From the NCBI GenBank assembly GCA_903898725.1, contig CAIUGQ010000244.1, positions 1 to 9,142 on the forward strand: 9,142 nucleotides of DNA, in the 5' to 3' direction. Of the stretch, positions 1 to 8,077 are shown one piece after another (position 1 is the stretch's first letter; each line of letters opens with the position of its first letter). The notes below the pieces were generated by a model. That model saw nothing but the letters and a program-made list of their open reading frames with translations, was not told the DNA's origin and searched no databases. The stretch is from an uncultured Burkholderiales bacterium. GTDB lineage: Bacteria; Pseudomonadota; Gammaproteobacteria; Burkholderiales; Burkholderiaceae_E. A program made the translations under genes and the position numbers.

Positions 1-268
1 AGCGCACGGCCCCCCGGCGGAACAGGTTGACGACCGCGAGCAGGATCACGGCGCCGACCAGCGACACCACCATCGCGCCGATGCTGAAGTTGCTCTGGTT
101 GATGGTGCCGACCCCGAGCAGCGGCGAGATCAGCCATCCGCCGAGCATCGCGCCGACGATGCCGACGACGACGTTGAGCAGGACGCCTTGCTGGGCATCG
201 GTGCGCATGATCATGCTGGCAATCCAGCCGATCACGCCTCCGACGACGAGCCAGATGAGCAGGTTCAT
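1..268 (-). CDS. GlsB/YeaQ/YmgE family small membrane protein (3' end cut by window)
   Basis: Read from ATG at 268, the product begins MNLLIWLVVGGVIGWIASMI and stays open for 89 codons to the window edge. Three hydrophobic segments fit the transglycosylase-associated (GlsB/YeaQ/YmgE) family: about residues 1-21, 28-50 and 60-83. Each carries the glycine spacing typical of it (GGVIGW, VGIVGAMLGG, VSLVGAVILL). Family members are about 80-90 residues, and the visible part ends LFRRGAVR, so the stop probably lies just outside. The next codon begins with T, which would allow one. A strong AAGGAGG ribosome site sits 4 nt before the ATG and fixes the start. The family is small inner-membrane proteins often linked to general stress; the molecular function is not established. 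Family call is confident, function is not. Confidence 0.88.
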   Translation of the reverse strand, partial: MNLLIWLVVGGVIGWIASMIMRTDAQQGVLLNVVVGIVGAMLGGWLISPLLGVGTINQSNFSIGAMVVSLVGAVILLAVVNLFRRGAVR

Positions 269-272
269 GGTG

Positions 273-279
273 CCTCCTT
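273..279 (-). promoter_or_regulatory. Strong Shine-Dalgarno of the YeaQ-type gene
   Basis: On the minus strand this reads AAGGAGG, a full match to the 16S anti-SD, 4 nt before ATG at 268. It is the strongest ribosome site in the window and supports high translation of the small membrane protein. Confidence 0.75.
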
Positions 280-294
280 GGGAAGTTGCGGTGG

Positions 295-307
295 TACGCA
301 CTGCGTA
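295..307. repeat. Perfect inverted repeat TACGCA-C-TGCGTA upstream of the YeaQ-type gene
   Basis: Two 6-bp arms flank a single central base, 27 bp upstream of the start codon of the YeaQ-type gene. The position suits an operator overlapping a promoter or the early leader. No regulator is known to me for this exact sequence, so function is inference. Confidence 0.4.
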
Positions 308-363
308 GCATCCGCCGTGCCCGGCACCGGTCCGCGAGCCTGCCCGGTCGTCCAGACCGGTCC

Positions 364-384
364 GCGGGCGGCGCAACCGCCCGC
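364..384 (-). terminator. GC-rich hairpin downstream of cyaY
   Basis: GCGGGCGG (364-371) pairs perfectly with CCGCCCGC (377-384) around a 5-nt loop, 22 bp past the cyaY stop in the direction of transcription. There is no T tract after it on the minus strand, so it is at best a weak or factor-assisted terminator, or an RNA 3' stabiliser. The 11-bp word ACCGGTCCGCG occurs twice beside it, at 326-336 and 356-366. Confidence 0.4.
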
Positions 385-405
385 TGCGGCCGCCGTCGCG
401 CGCGG

Positions 406-735
406 TCAGCGCGGCGACAGCACCACCGCGACGCCGCCCTGCTGGCTCACCAGCCTCGACAGCGCCGCATACAGCTCGTCGCCGCTGCGTCCGTCGATCC
501 AGCGGCCGTCGCGCAGCCGGTAGTGGAAGCCGCCCGAGCGGGCCGCCACCCAGATCTCCTGGGCGGCCGAGTGGCTGTTGACGATGAGCTTCGAATCGTC
601 CTCGAAGGTCATCGTGATCACGTTGCCCTGGCGCTCGACATCGACGTCGAGATCGCCGTCCGCGGCACGCTCGATCGCGGCCTCGATCGCGTCGAGCGCC
701 GCCTCGGCGTCGCGCTGGAAGGCCTGATCGCTCAT
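406..735 (-). CDS. cyaY: Iron donor protein CyaY (bacterial frataxin)
   Basis: The 109-residue product matches CyaY in length and pattern. An acidic first helix (residues 1-30, rich in D and E) is followed by the beta sheet DVDVERQGNVITMTFEDDSKLIVN, split here by key residues: GNVI near 38, then DDSKLIVNSH. The signature IWVAARSGGFHY follows near 61-72, and the C-terminal helix contains ELYAALSRLVSQQGG. CyaY binds iron through its acidic ridge and modulates iron-sulfur cluster assembly on IscS/IscU in the cytoplasm. The start at ATG 735 has a GAGG about 10 nt upstream, a loose fit. The gene is divergent from lptM across 71 bp, an arrangement familiar in proteobacteria. No oddities seen. Confidence 0.95.
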   Translation of the reverse strand: MSDQAFQRDAEAALDAIEAAIERAADGDLDVDVERQGNVITMTFEDDSKLIVNSHSAAQEIWVAARSGGFHYRLRDGRWIDGRSGDELYAALSRLVSQQGGVAVVLSPR

Positions 736-806
736 GCTATGCTGGCCTCATGGTTCGCGGTCGTTCCCGCGTGGATGCACGCAGTCTTCGCGCCGGGCCC
801 CGCCCG

Positions 807-1010
807 ATGCGACTGCTCGCGGTGATTCTAGCGGGTTCGCTGGTCGTGGCCTGCGGGCAGCGCGGACCGCTGTACCTCCCGGTGCCGCCGGCAGAACCGC
901 CGCCGAGGGTGCGCGCACCCTCCGGCGGTACCGTCGTGATGCCGCCGGTCCGACCGAGCGCCGAGCCGACGCCGACCGACCCCGACCGGCCTGCGCGTCG
1001 GACCGAGTGA
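807..1010 (+). CDS. lptM: LptM/YifL-type small lipoprotein
   Basis: The 67-residue product starts MRLLAVILAGSLVVACGQRG. It has a short signal peptide and a lipobox VVAC with the lipidated cysteine at residue 16, then GQRGPLYLP, the hallmark of the LptM (formerly YifL) family. The rest is a proline-rich, probably disordered tail. In E. coli, LptM assists oxidative maturation of the LPS translocon protein LptD at the outer membrane. I chose ATG 807 over ATG 750 because the longer start would put 19 arginine-rich residues before the signal peptide. No clear Shine-Dalgarno precedes 807. The gene lies just upstream of lysA on the same strand; in many proteobacteria this lipoprotein sits before lysA or dapF. 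The family call rests on the lipobox plus the GQRGPLYLP block. Confidence 0.85.
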   Translation: MRLLAVILAGSLVVACGQRGPLYLPVPPAEPPPRVRAPSGGTVVMPPVRPSAEPTPTDPDRPARRTE

Positions 1011-1030
1011 GCGCCGGTCGGTGCTGCGCC

Positions 1031-1090
1031 GACCCGTCTCCAGCCGTCCCCAGTCGTCCCCAGTCGTCCCCAGTCGTCTTCAGCCCGCCC
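1031..1090 (+). repeat. 10-bp tandem repeat (CAGTCGTCCC) in the lptM-lysA spacer
   Basis: Four good copies occupy 1041-1080: CAGCCGTCCC, CAGTCGTCCC twice, then CAGTCGTCTT. Weaker copies flank them (GACCCGTCTC at 1031, CAGCCCGCCC at 1081). It lies wholly between the lptM stop (1010) and the lysA start (1115). The stretch 1041-1106 is C-rich and G-poor (about 34 C to 11 G) on the plus strand and would be poorly structured RNA, a composition typical of Rho loading sites. Confidence 0.8.
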
Positions 1091-1114
1091 TCTTCTTCTC
1101 TCCCCGAGGTACCG

Positions 1115-2386
1115 ATGTCCTGGTTCCCCACGATCGGTGGTCGCCTGCACGCCGAACAGGTCCCGCTCGCCGACATCGCCGAGCGCTTCGGCACGCCCAC
1201 CTGGGTCTACTCGCGCGGGGCGATCGAAGCCGCCTGGGACGAGTTCGCGCAGGCCACCGCCGGACGCCGTGCGCTGGTCTGCTATGCGATCAAGGCCAAC
1301 AGCAACCTCGCGGTGCTCGAACTGCTCGCGCGCCGCGGCGCCGGCTTCGACATCGTGTCGGCAGGCGAACTCGCCCGCGTGCTGGCGGCGGGCGGCGACC
1401 CCGCCCGCATCGTGTTCTCCGGCGTCGGCAAGCGCCACACCGAGATGCGGGCGGCGCTGGCGGCGGGCGTGCGCTGCTTCAACGTCGAGTCCGAGAGCGA
1501 ACTGGTCCACCTCGACTCGGTCGCCGGGTCGATGGGGCTGCGTGCGCCCGTGTCGCTGCGCGTGAACCCCGACGTCGACGCCGGCACGCATCCGTACATC
1601 TCCACGGGCCTGCGCGAGAACAAGTTCGGCATCTCGCACGAGCGCGCGCTCGCGGCCTACCGTCAGGCCGCCGCCCTGCCCAACCTGCGCATCGAAGGCA
1701 TCGACTGCCACATCGGCTCGCAGATCACCGAGATCGCGCCCTTCCTCGCGGCACTCGACCGTCTGCTCGAGCTGGTCGACGCGCTCGCGGCCGACGGCAT
1801 CGCGATCCACCATCTCGACCTCGGCGGCGGACTCGGCATCACCTACCGCGACGAGGCGCCGCCCGCGCGCGGCGCGATGCTCGCCGCGCTGTTCGAGCGG
1901 ATCGACGCCTGGGCCGCCTCGCGCGGCCGCGAGGCGCCCGAGACGCTCTTCGAGTTCGGTCGCGCGATGGTCGGCAATGCCGGCGTGCTGCTGACGCGCG
2001 TCGAGGTGCTCAAGGCCAACGGCGACAAGCGCTTCGCGGTGGTCGACGCCGCGATGAACGATCTGATGCGACCGGCGATGTACGAGGCCTGGCACGACAT
2101 CGTCACCGTCGAGCCCGGCACGGCGACGGCGCTCGAGTACGACGTGGTCGGTCCGGTCTGCGAATCCGGCGACTGGCTGGGGCGCGGCCGCGAACTCGCG
2201 ATCGGCGAGGGCGACCTGCTCGCCATCCTGTCCGCGGGCGCCTACGGCATGGCGATGAGCTCGAACTACAACACCCGTCCGCGCGGCGCGGAGGTGATGG
2301 TCGACGGGCCGCGGATGCATGTCGTGCGCGAGCGCGAGCGCATCGCGGACCTCTTCTCCGGCGAGCACACCCTGCCGCGGGACTGA
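1115..2386 (+). CDS. lysA: Diaminopimelate decarboxylase (PLP-dependent)
   Basis: The 423-residue protein catalyses the last step of lysine synthesis, meso-diaminopimelate to L-lysine plus CO2, in the cytoplasm. It is a fold-III decarboxylase. The PLP-binding lysine is K60 in YAIKANSN, followed by GAGFDIVSAGEL. The glycine loop for the cofactor phosphate is DLGGGLGITY (about 235-244). The C-terminal barrel has GPVCESGDWLG with the active-site cysteine at about 349. Length is normal for LysA. The ATG at 1115 is preceded by GAGG at 5 nt spacing and begins MSWFPTIGG; the reading frame is open upstream to 734, but that part is a shadow of lptM and the repeat. It is likely cotranscribed with lptM. 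The stop is 34 bp from the end of convergent msrQ. Confidence 0.97.
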   Translation: MSWFPTIGGRLHAEQVPLADIAERFGTPTWVYSRGAIEAAWDEFAQATAGRRALVCYAIKANSNLAVLELLARRGAGFDIVSAGELARVLAAGGDPARIVFSGVGKRHTEMRAALAAGVRCFNVESESELVHLDSVAGSMGLRAPVSLRVNPDVDAGTHPYISTGLRENKFGISHERALAAYRQAAALPNLRIEGIDCHIGSQITEIAPFLAALDRLLELVDALAADGIAIHHLDLGGGLGITYRDEAPPARGAMLAALFERIDAWAASRGREAPETLFEFGRAMVGNAGVLLTRVEVLKANGDKRFAVVDAAMNDLMRPAMYEAWHDIVTVEPGTATALEYDVVGPVCESGDWLGRGRELAIGEGDLLAILSAGAYGMAMSSNYNTRPRGAEVMVDGPRMHVVRERERIADLFSGEHTLPRD

Positions 2387-3054
2387 CGCGGGACGGACGC
2401 TTGCAGCGCGCCGCGGCCTCTCAGCCGCGCGCGCGCGCCTTCAGACGGTCGAACACCCGCCAGCCGAGCATCAGCACGACCGCGGCCGCGTACCAGCCGA
2501 CCTCCGAGTAGTCGTTCTTGCCGGACTTGTGCCACCAGTAGTGCAGCACGCCGGTCACCGCGACCAGGTAGACCAGCTTGTGCAGCGATCCCCAGCGCCG
2601 TCCGAGGCGGCGCACCATCGCGTCGGTCGAGGTCGCCGCGAGCGGCACCATCAGCAGGAAGGCCGCGAAGCCCATGGTGACGAACGGCCGCTTGATCACG
2701 TCCTGCACGATCGCCTGCACGTCGAACCACTGGTCGAACCACACGTACGTGGTCAGGTGCAGCACCGCGTAGAAGAACGCGAACAGCCCGATCATCCGCC
2801 GCAGCCGCACCAGCCAGTTCAGCCCGGTTGCGCGCCGCAGGGGCGTGACCGCCAGGCCCGCGCACAGGAAGACCAGCGTCCAGGTGCCGGTCGAGCGCGT
2901 GACCAGCTCGATCGGGTTCGCGCCCAGACCGCCGAACCAGCCCATCGTGCCGGCGAGCACCAGCCGCGCGAGCGGCAGCAGCGCCAGCACGAACAGGGCC
3001 GCCTTGATCGCCGGCAGCGCGCGCGGCACGCCGCCGCGCCGCGCCGGACGCGCT

Positions 3055-4020
<966 letters not shown>

Positions 4021-4026
4021 TCGGAT

Positions 4027-4031
4027 CTCCT
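4027..4031 (-). promoter_or_regulatory. Shine-Dalgarno that decides the msrP GTG start
   Basis: The minus strand reads AGGAG followed by six bases and then GTG at 4020. This is better placed than anything upstream of the alternative ATG at 4086. Confidence 0.7.
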
Positions 4032-4100
4032 GGGCGCAGGGGCGCGACGAACGGGTGGTCGTCATTCTGCGGGAGTCCTGACCCACCGGCCAGCGCCAGA

Positions 4101-4134
4101 CGTGACAAGGGCGCCCGGAGGCGCCCCTGTCGCG
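4101..4134 (-). terminator. Stable hairpin between the cytochrome gene and msrP
   Basis: GACAAGGGCGCC (4104-4115) faces GGCGCCCCTGTC (4120-4131). Transcribed from the minus strand the arms form 12 pairs, with 4108/4127 becoming a G-U wobble (it would be an A-C mismatch on the plus strand). The loop becomes UCCG closed by C-G, a UNCG-type stable tetraloop. Both points favour a minus-strand RNA. It starts about 20 bp after the cytochrome stop and lacks a strong T tract. It may partly terminate or protect the cytochrome mRNA ahead of msrP. Confidence 0.5.
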
Positions 4135-4153
4135 GCGTGCGGTCGGTACCCGC

Positions 4154-4882
4154 TCAGCGCAGGCCGGCCACGTAGTCGGCGACCGCCTTGATCTCGCGGT
4201 CGGACAGCCGTGCAGAGATGGCCGTCATCTGCGCGCTGTTCATCCGCTGGCCGCCACGGAACTGCACCAGCTGCGACTCGGTGTACTCGGCCCACTGGCC
4301 GGCGAGGCGCGGGTACTGGGCCGGCATGCCGGCGCCCGCCGGGCCGTGGCAGCCGGCGCACGAGGGCACCTGCTTGCCCGGAATGCCGCCCCGGTAGATC
4401 TGCTGGCCGAGCTCGACCAGCGCCTTGTCCTTGGCGGAAGACGGCTTCTTGACCTGGCTCGCGTAGTAGGCGGCGACATTGCGCTTGTCGTCGTCGGACA
4501 GCGTCGAGGCAAAGCCCATCATGATCGCGTTCACGCGCTCGGCCTGCTTGGCGCCGGGCTGCGGCACGAAGTTGACCAGCTGCTTGTACAGGTACTCGGG
4601 GTGCTGGCCGGCCAGCTTGGGATTCGCCGGGCCGGTGGCGTTGCCGTCCGCACCGTGGCACGCGGCGCAGGCCTGCGAGGCGATCTGCTGGCCTTTCGCC
4701 AGGTCGACCTTCTTCGGGGCCCCCTGGGCCTGTGCGGTGCCGCCGATGCCGAGGAGCACCGCGACGGCGAGTGCCGCGACGGCCTGAAAGGCTCTGACAC
4801 GAGCGCCCGCGGCTGCAGCGCCATCACCCTGCTGCCCGAACGTGACTGCGTGTTCGCTTGCGGAGGAGGCCGATCGGATCAT
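4154..4882 (-). CDS. Periplasmic diheme cytochrome c (c4 type)
   Basis: The 242-residue product has two c-type heme sites, CAACH at 72-76 and CAGCH at 175-179, each opening a cytochrome c domain of about 100 residues. Each domain holds the KLAGQ or RLAGQ motif and a methionine-bearing LSD block (IMMGFASTLSDDD, QMTAISARLSDRE). This is the cytochrome c4 plan: a periplasmic electron shuttle, usually to terminal oxidases. The signal peptide is at about 30-52, with cleavage after AQA. ATG 4882 is the only plausible in-frame start near it; AGGTG lies upstream. It gives an unusually long run of about 27 residues before the hydrophobic core. The gene is divergent from engB. A maturation system must act on it; none is in this window. 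Confidence 0.93.
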   Translation of the reverse strand: MIRSASSASEHAVTFGQQGDGAAAAGARVRAFQAVAALAVAVLLGIGGTAQAQGAPKKVDLAKGQQIASQACAACHGADGNATGPANPKLAGQHPEYLYKQLVNFVPQPGAKQAERVNAIMMGFASTLSDDDKRNVAAYYASQVKKPSSAKDKALVELGQQIYRGGIPGKQVPSCAGCHGPAGAGMPAQYPRLAGQWAEYTESQLVQFRGGQRMNSAQMTAISARLSDREIKAVADYVAGLR

Positions 4883-4901
4883 CGAGTACACCTGAAAGTC
4901 G

Positions 4902-4931
4902 TTAATGCGCACAAACCCCGGATTGTACAAT
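4902..4931 (+). promoter_or_regulatory. Candidate engB promoter with palindromic -10 (ATTGTACAAT)
   Basis: TACAAT at 4926-4931 matches the -10 consensus at five of six bases. A poor -35 (TTAATG, 4902-4907) lies 18 bp upstream. The -10 sits within the perfect palindrome ATTGTACAAT (4922-4931), so the same -10 hexamer is also presented to the minus strand, facing the cytochrome gene. A start near 4938 would leave only about 5 nt before the engB ATG. Confidence 0.45.
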
Positions 4932-4942
4932 AGCCCCGGTCC

Positions 4943-5584
4943 ATGCCGCTCCTCCCCACCGCCCGCTTCCATACCACCGTCGCTGCCCTGCACCAGCTGC
5001 CGCGGGACGGCCTCGTCGAGGTCGCCTTCGTCGGGCGCTCGAACGCCGGCAAGTCCTCGGCCATCAACGTGCTGTGCAACCGCAAGCGGCTGGCCTTCTC
5101 CAGCCGGACGCCCGGCCGCACCCAGGCGCTCAACTACTTCACGGTCGGGCCCGAGGAGCGTCCGCTCGGCTACCTGGTCGACACCCCCGGCTACGGCTAT
5201 GCGTCCGCCCCGCTCGAGATGAAGCGGACCTGGGACCAGCTCGCCGGGCAGTACCTGCAGAAGCGCCCGCAGCTCGCCGGCGTCGTGCTGCTCGCCGACA
5301 TCCGCCGCGGGCTGACCGACCTCGACCGGCGCCTGATCGGCTGGGTGCCCGCTGGCGTGCGGCTGTCGGTCACGTTGACCAAGTCCGACAAGCTCTCTCG
5401 CGAGCAGGCTCGCAAGACCCAGCGCGAGGTCGCCGCGGAGCTCGCCCGGGTGCGCCCCGGGATCGGCGATCTGGTGATGCTCTTCTCCGCTTTGAACCGG
5501 TCCGGCAGCGACGAACTCGCCGAACTCGTGGAGAATTGGATCCAGATCGGCCTGCCCGAGTCGCCGCAGCCGCCGGCGGCCTGA
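4943..5584 (+). CDS. engB: Ribosome biogenesis GTPase EngB/YihA (YsxC)
   Basis: The 213-residue protein is a small TRAFAC-class GTPase needed for assembly of the 50S ribosomal subunit. The G1 loop is GRSNAGKSS (31-39). G2 lies in SSRTPGRTQALNYF (53-66), a strong EngB signature. G3 is DTPGYGYA (80-87), G4 is TKSDK (146-150; TKADK is more usual), and G5 is in LFSALNRSG. The start is fixed at ATG 4943 because an in-frame TAG stands at 4931-4933 and no other start codon lies before G1. There is no Shine-Dalgarno, and the candidate promoter would make the mRNA nearly leaderless. The gene diverges from the cytochrome gene, and the anti-SD small RNA is transcribed toward its 3' end. Confidence 0.97.
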   Translation: MPLLPTARFHTTVAALHQLPRDGLVEVAFVGRSNAGKSSAINVLCNRKRLAFSSRTPGRTQALNYFTVGPEERPLGYLVDTPGYGYASAPLEMKRTWDQLAGQYLQKRPQLAGVVLLADIRRGLTDLDRRLIGWVPAGVRLSVTLTKSDKLSREQARKTQREVAAELARVRPGIGDLVMLFSALNRSGSDELAELVENWIQIGLPESPQPPAA

Positions 5585-5599
5585 GTCTCCACCGGTCAC

Positions 5600-5632
5600 A
5601 AAAAAAACCCCGGCGACTTTGCAGTCCCGGGG
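5600..5632 (-). terminator. Intrinsic terminator of the small RNA
   Basis: On the minus strand CCCCGG-GACT, loop GCAA, AGTC-(G)-CCGGGG is followed by eight T residues (5607-5600). That is a 6+4 bp stem with one bulged base, a GNRA-type tetraloop and a perfect U tract, the clearest intrinsic terminator in the window. The plus strand lacks a T tract, so it does not terminate engB. Confidence 0.9.
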
Positions 5633-5705
5633 TGGAAACGCCTTTGAAGACTTCGCAGGCACCCGCTCAGGGAGGAGAAGCGGGAGACAGTCGGGTGACC
5701 ATCTG
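5600..5705 (-). ncRNA. Small RNA with an anti-Shine-Dalgarno loop (betaproteobacterial toxic sRNA type)
   Basis: A complete transcription unit is visible on the minus strand. A sigma70-like promoter at 5712-5739 predicts a start near 5705, and the intrinsic terminator ends at 5600, giving about 105 nt. The central hairpin has stem CCCGCT (5684-5679) with AGCGGG (5667-5662). Its 11-nt loop UCUCCUCCCUG contains CUCCUCC, complementary to ribosome binding sites and mimicking the 3' end of 16S rRNA. A weaker hairpin (GCCU/AGGC, 5660-5640) lies between it and the terminator. No ORF with a start fits. The features fit the betaproteobacterial toxic small RNA family, which I recall as anti-SD RNAs that inhibit growth when overexpressed. 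The identification is from memory and was not checked. The RNA is divergent from hemB and convergent with engB. Confidence 0.82.
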
Positions 5706-5711
5706 TTGTCC

Positions 5712-5739
5712 ATGATAAGTGCTGTGCAAAGTTTTGCAA
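5712..5739 (-). promoter_or_regulatory. Promoter of the anti-SD small RNA
   Basis: Read on the minus strand, TTGCAA (5739-5734, four of six to TTGACA) and TATCAT (5717-5712, five of six to TATAAT) are 16 bp apart. This places the transcription start at about 5705. It is the AT-richest patch of the intergenic region. Confidence 0.65.
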
Positions 5740-5794
5740 GCGCTTTTTGACCGACCCGTCCGTGCGCTGACCGACGAGTCGAAGGAAACGACGA

Positions 5795-6792
<998 letters not shown>

Positions 6793-6811
<19 letters not shown>

Positions 6812-8070
6812 GCGCGACGGCGGGCGGTGCGCCGTCCGCCGCCGGTGACGACGACGAGCGTCCGCCGCCCCGCTCGGCGCCCGAGGCCTCGCGCGAGACG
6901 CCCTCGGACCTGGACACCGGCGCGCCGCCCGTGACGGTGCTGTGGATCGCGCCCGGACGCTGCGAGGCGATCACCGAAGCGCAGCCGGTCGCGCCCTCGG
7001 GGCACGGCTATGCCTGGGTCGATGCGCACTACGAGTCGCCGCGCGCCTGGGTGGAGACCGTCGAGCGCCTGACCGGCGTCACGGTCCTCGAGGAACATCT
7101 GTCCGACGCCGAGAACGCCACGCATCCGTCGTACTTCGACTCGACGCGCGACTACGAGATGATCGTGTTCCGCGGTCTGGCGGTGCGGCCCGGCAGCGCC
7201 CCCGATCCGGACGAGCCGATCCGCATCCGCACCCGGCCGACGGTGTTCTTCCTGTTCCCGAGTTGCGTCGTCAGCGTGCGTCCGGCCGACAGCCGCCAGA
7301 TCCCCGCGCTGCGCCGCCGCCTGCTCGATGCGGCGCGCTTCAAGCAGCGGCTGCCCAGCCGCCCCGAGGAGCTGATGCTGCGCGTCCTCAACGGGATGGT
7401 CGACCGCTACCTCGACCTGCGCCAGCCGGTGACCGACCAGCTCGAGTACTGGCAGCGCGAGCTCCTCGATCCGCGGCGGGCCTTTCGCGACTGGGTGTCC
7501 CTGCTCGAGGCCCGACGTCAGCTGCGCAAGCTCGAGAACCTGTCCGAGGAACAGCTCGATGCGCTGCAGGAATGGCGCGACGAGCGGCTCGACCGGCACG
7601 GCGGCCACGACGACGCCGCCCGAGACTGGGCCGACACGACCGAGGCGGGCAGCCCCGCAGTCGGATCGCCGGAGCCCGCGATGCCCTCGCTGACCGACGC
7701 GCTCGAAGTCCGCGTCAACGACCTGGTCGAGCACATCGAGCGGGTCCGCGGCCACGCGCAGCGCCTCGAGACCTCGATCGAGTCGGCCGTGCAGCTGCAC
7801 TTCTCGGCGACCGCGCACCGCACGAACCAGATCATGCGGACGCTGACGGTGCTGACCGCGACCTTCATGCCGCTGACGCTGATCACCGGCATCTTCGGCA
7901 TGAACTTCGAGGTGATGCCGGGCGTGCACTCGCCGGCCGGGTTCTGGTGGACGATGGGCGCGATGGCGACGATCGCGATCGGCCTGGTGCTGTTCTTCAG
8001 GACCCGCCGTTACCTGGAGGAGACCGGGCTGCGCGGGGGTTCGAAGCGCCTGCGGCGGCGGCGCAGCTGA
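6793..8070 (+). CDS. corA: CorA-family divalent cation transporter
   Basis: The 425-residue product is a CorA-type pentameric inner-membrane channel, probably for magnesium. The soluble domain runs to about 345. TM1 (MRTLTVLTATFMPLTLITGI) leads to the signature GMN at 369-371, followed by FEVMPG and TM2 (about 384-403), then a basic tail KRLRRRRS. The usual MPE of the periplasmic loop is MPG here. A polar low-complexity linker (about 268-299) interrupts the long helices. GTG 6793 is chosen because GC3 is near-complete from 6811 onward, so the disordered N-terminus of about 46 residues looks coding. It overlaps hemB by 19 bp with no clear Shine-Dalgarno, so coupling is likely. GTG 6931 is the alternative and would give 379 residues. 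CorA versus ZntB substrate cannot be settled from sequence. Confidence 0.9.
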
Positions 8071-8077
8071 TCGCGGT

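Noticed and set aside
286..825. Plus-strand frame opposite cyaY
   Set aside because: Low-complexity translation without domains; CyaY on the other strand is clear.
737..2368. Long open frame on the minus strand opposite lysA (about 540 codons)
   Set aside because: It is the antisense mirror of a GC-rich gene, has no recognisable domain, and lysA on the plus strand has full PLP-enzyme motifs.
2412..2429. Six-bp hairpin CGCGGC-CTCTCA-GCCGCG at the lysA/msrQ convergence as a shared terminator
   Set aside because: Short stem in a CG-alternating run, overlapping the msrQ stop and with no T tract on either side; chance pairing is likely.
5747..5775. hemB promoter starting with TTGACC at 5747-5752
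   Set aside because: The -35 looks good, but no acceptable -10 is found 15-19 bp downstream.
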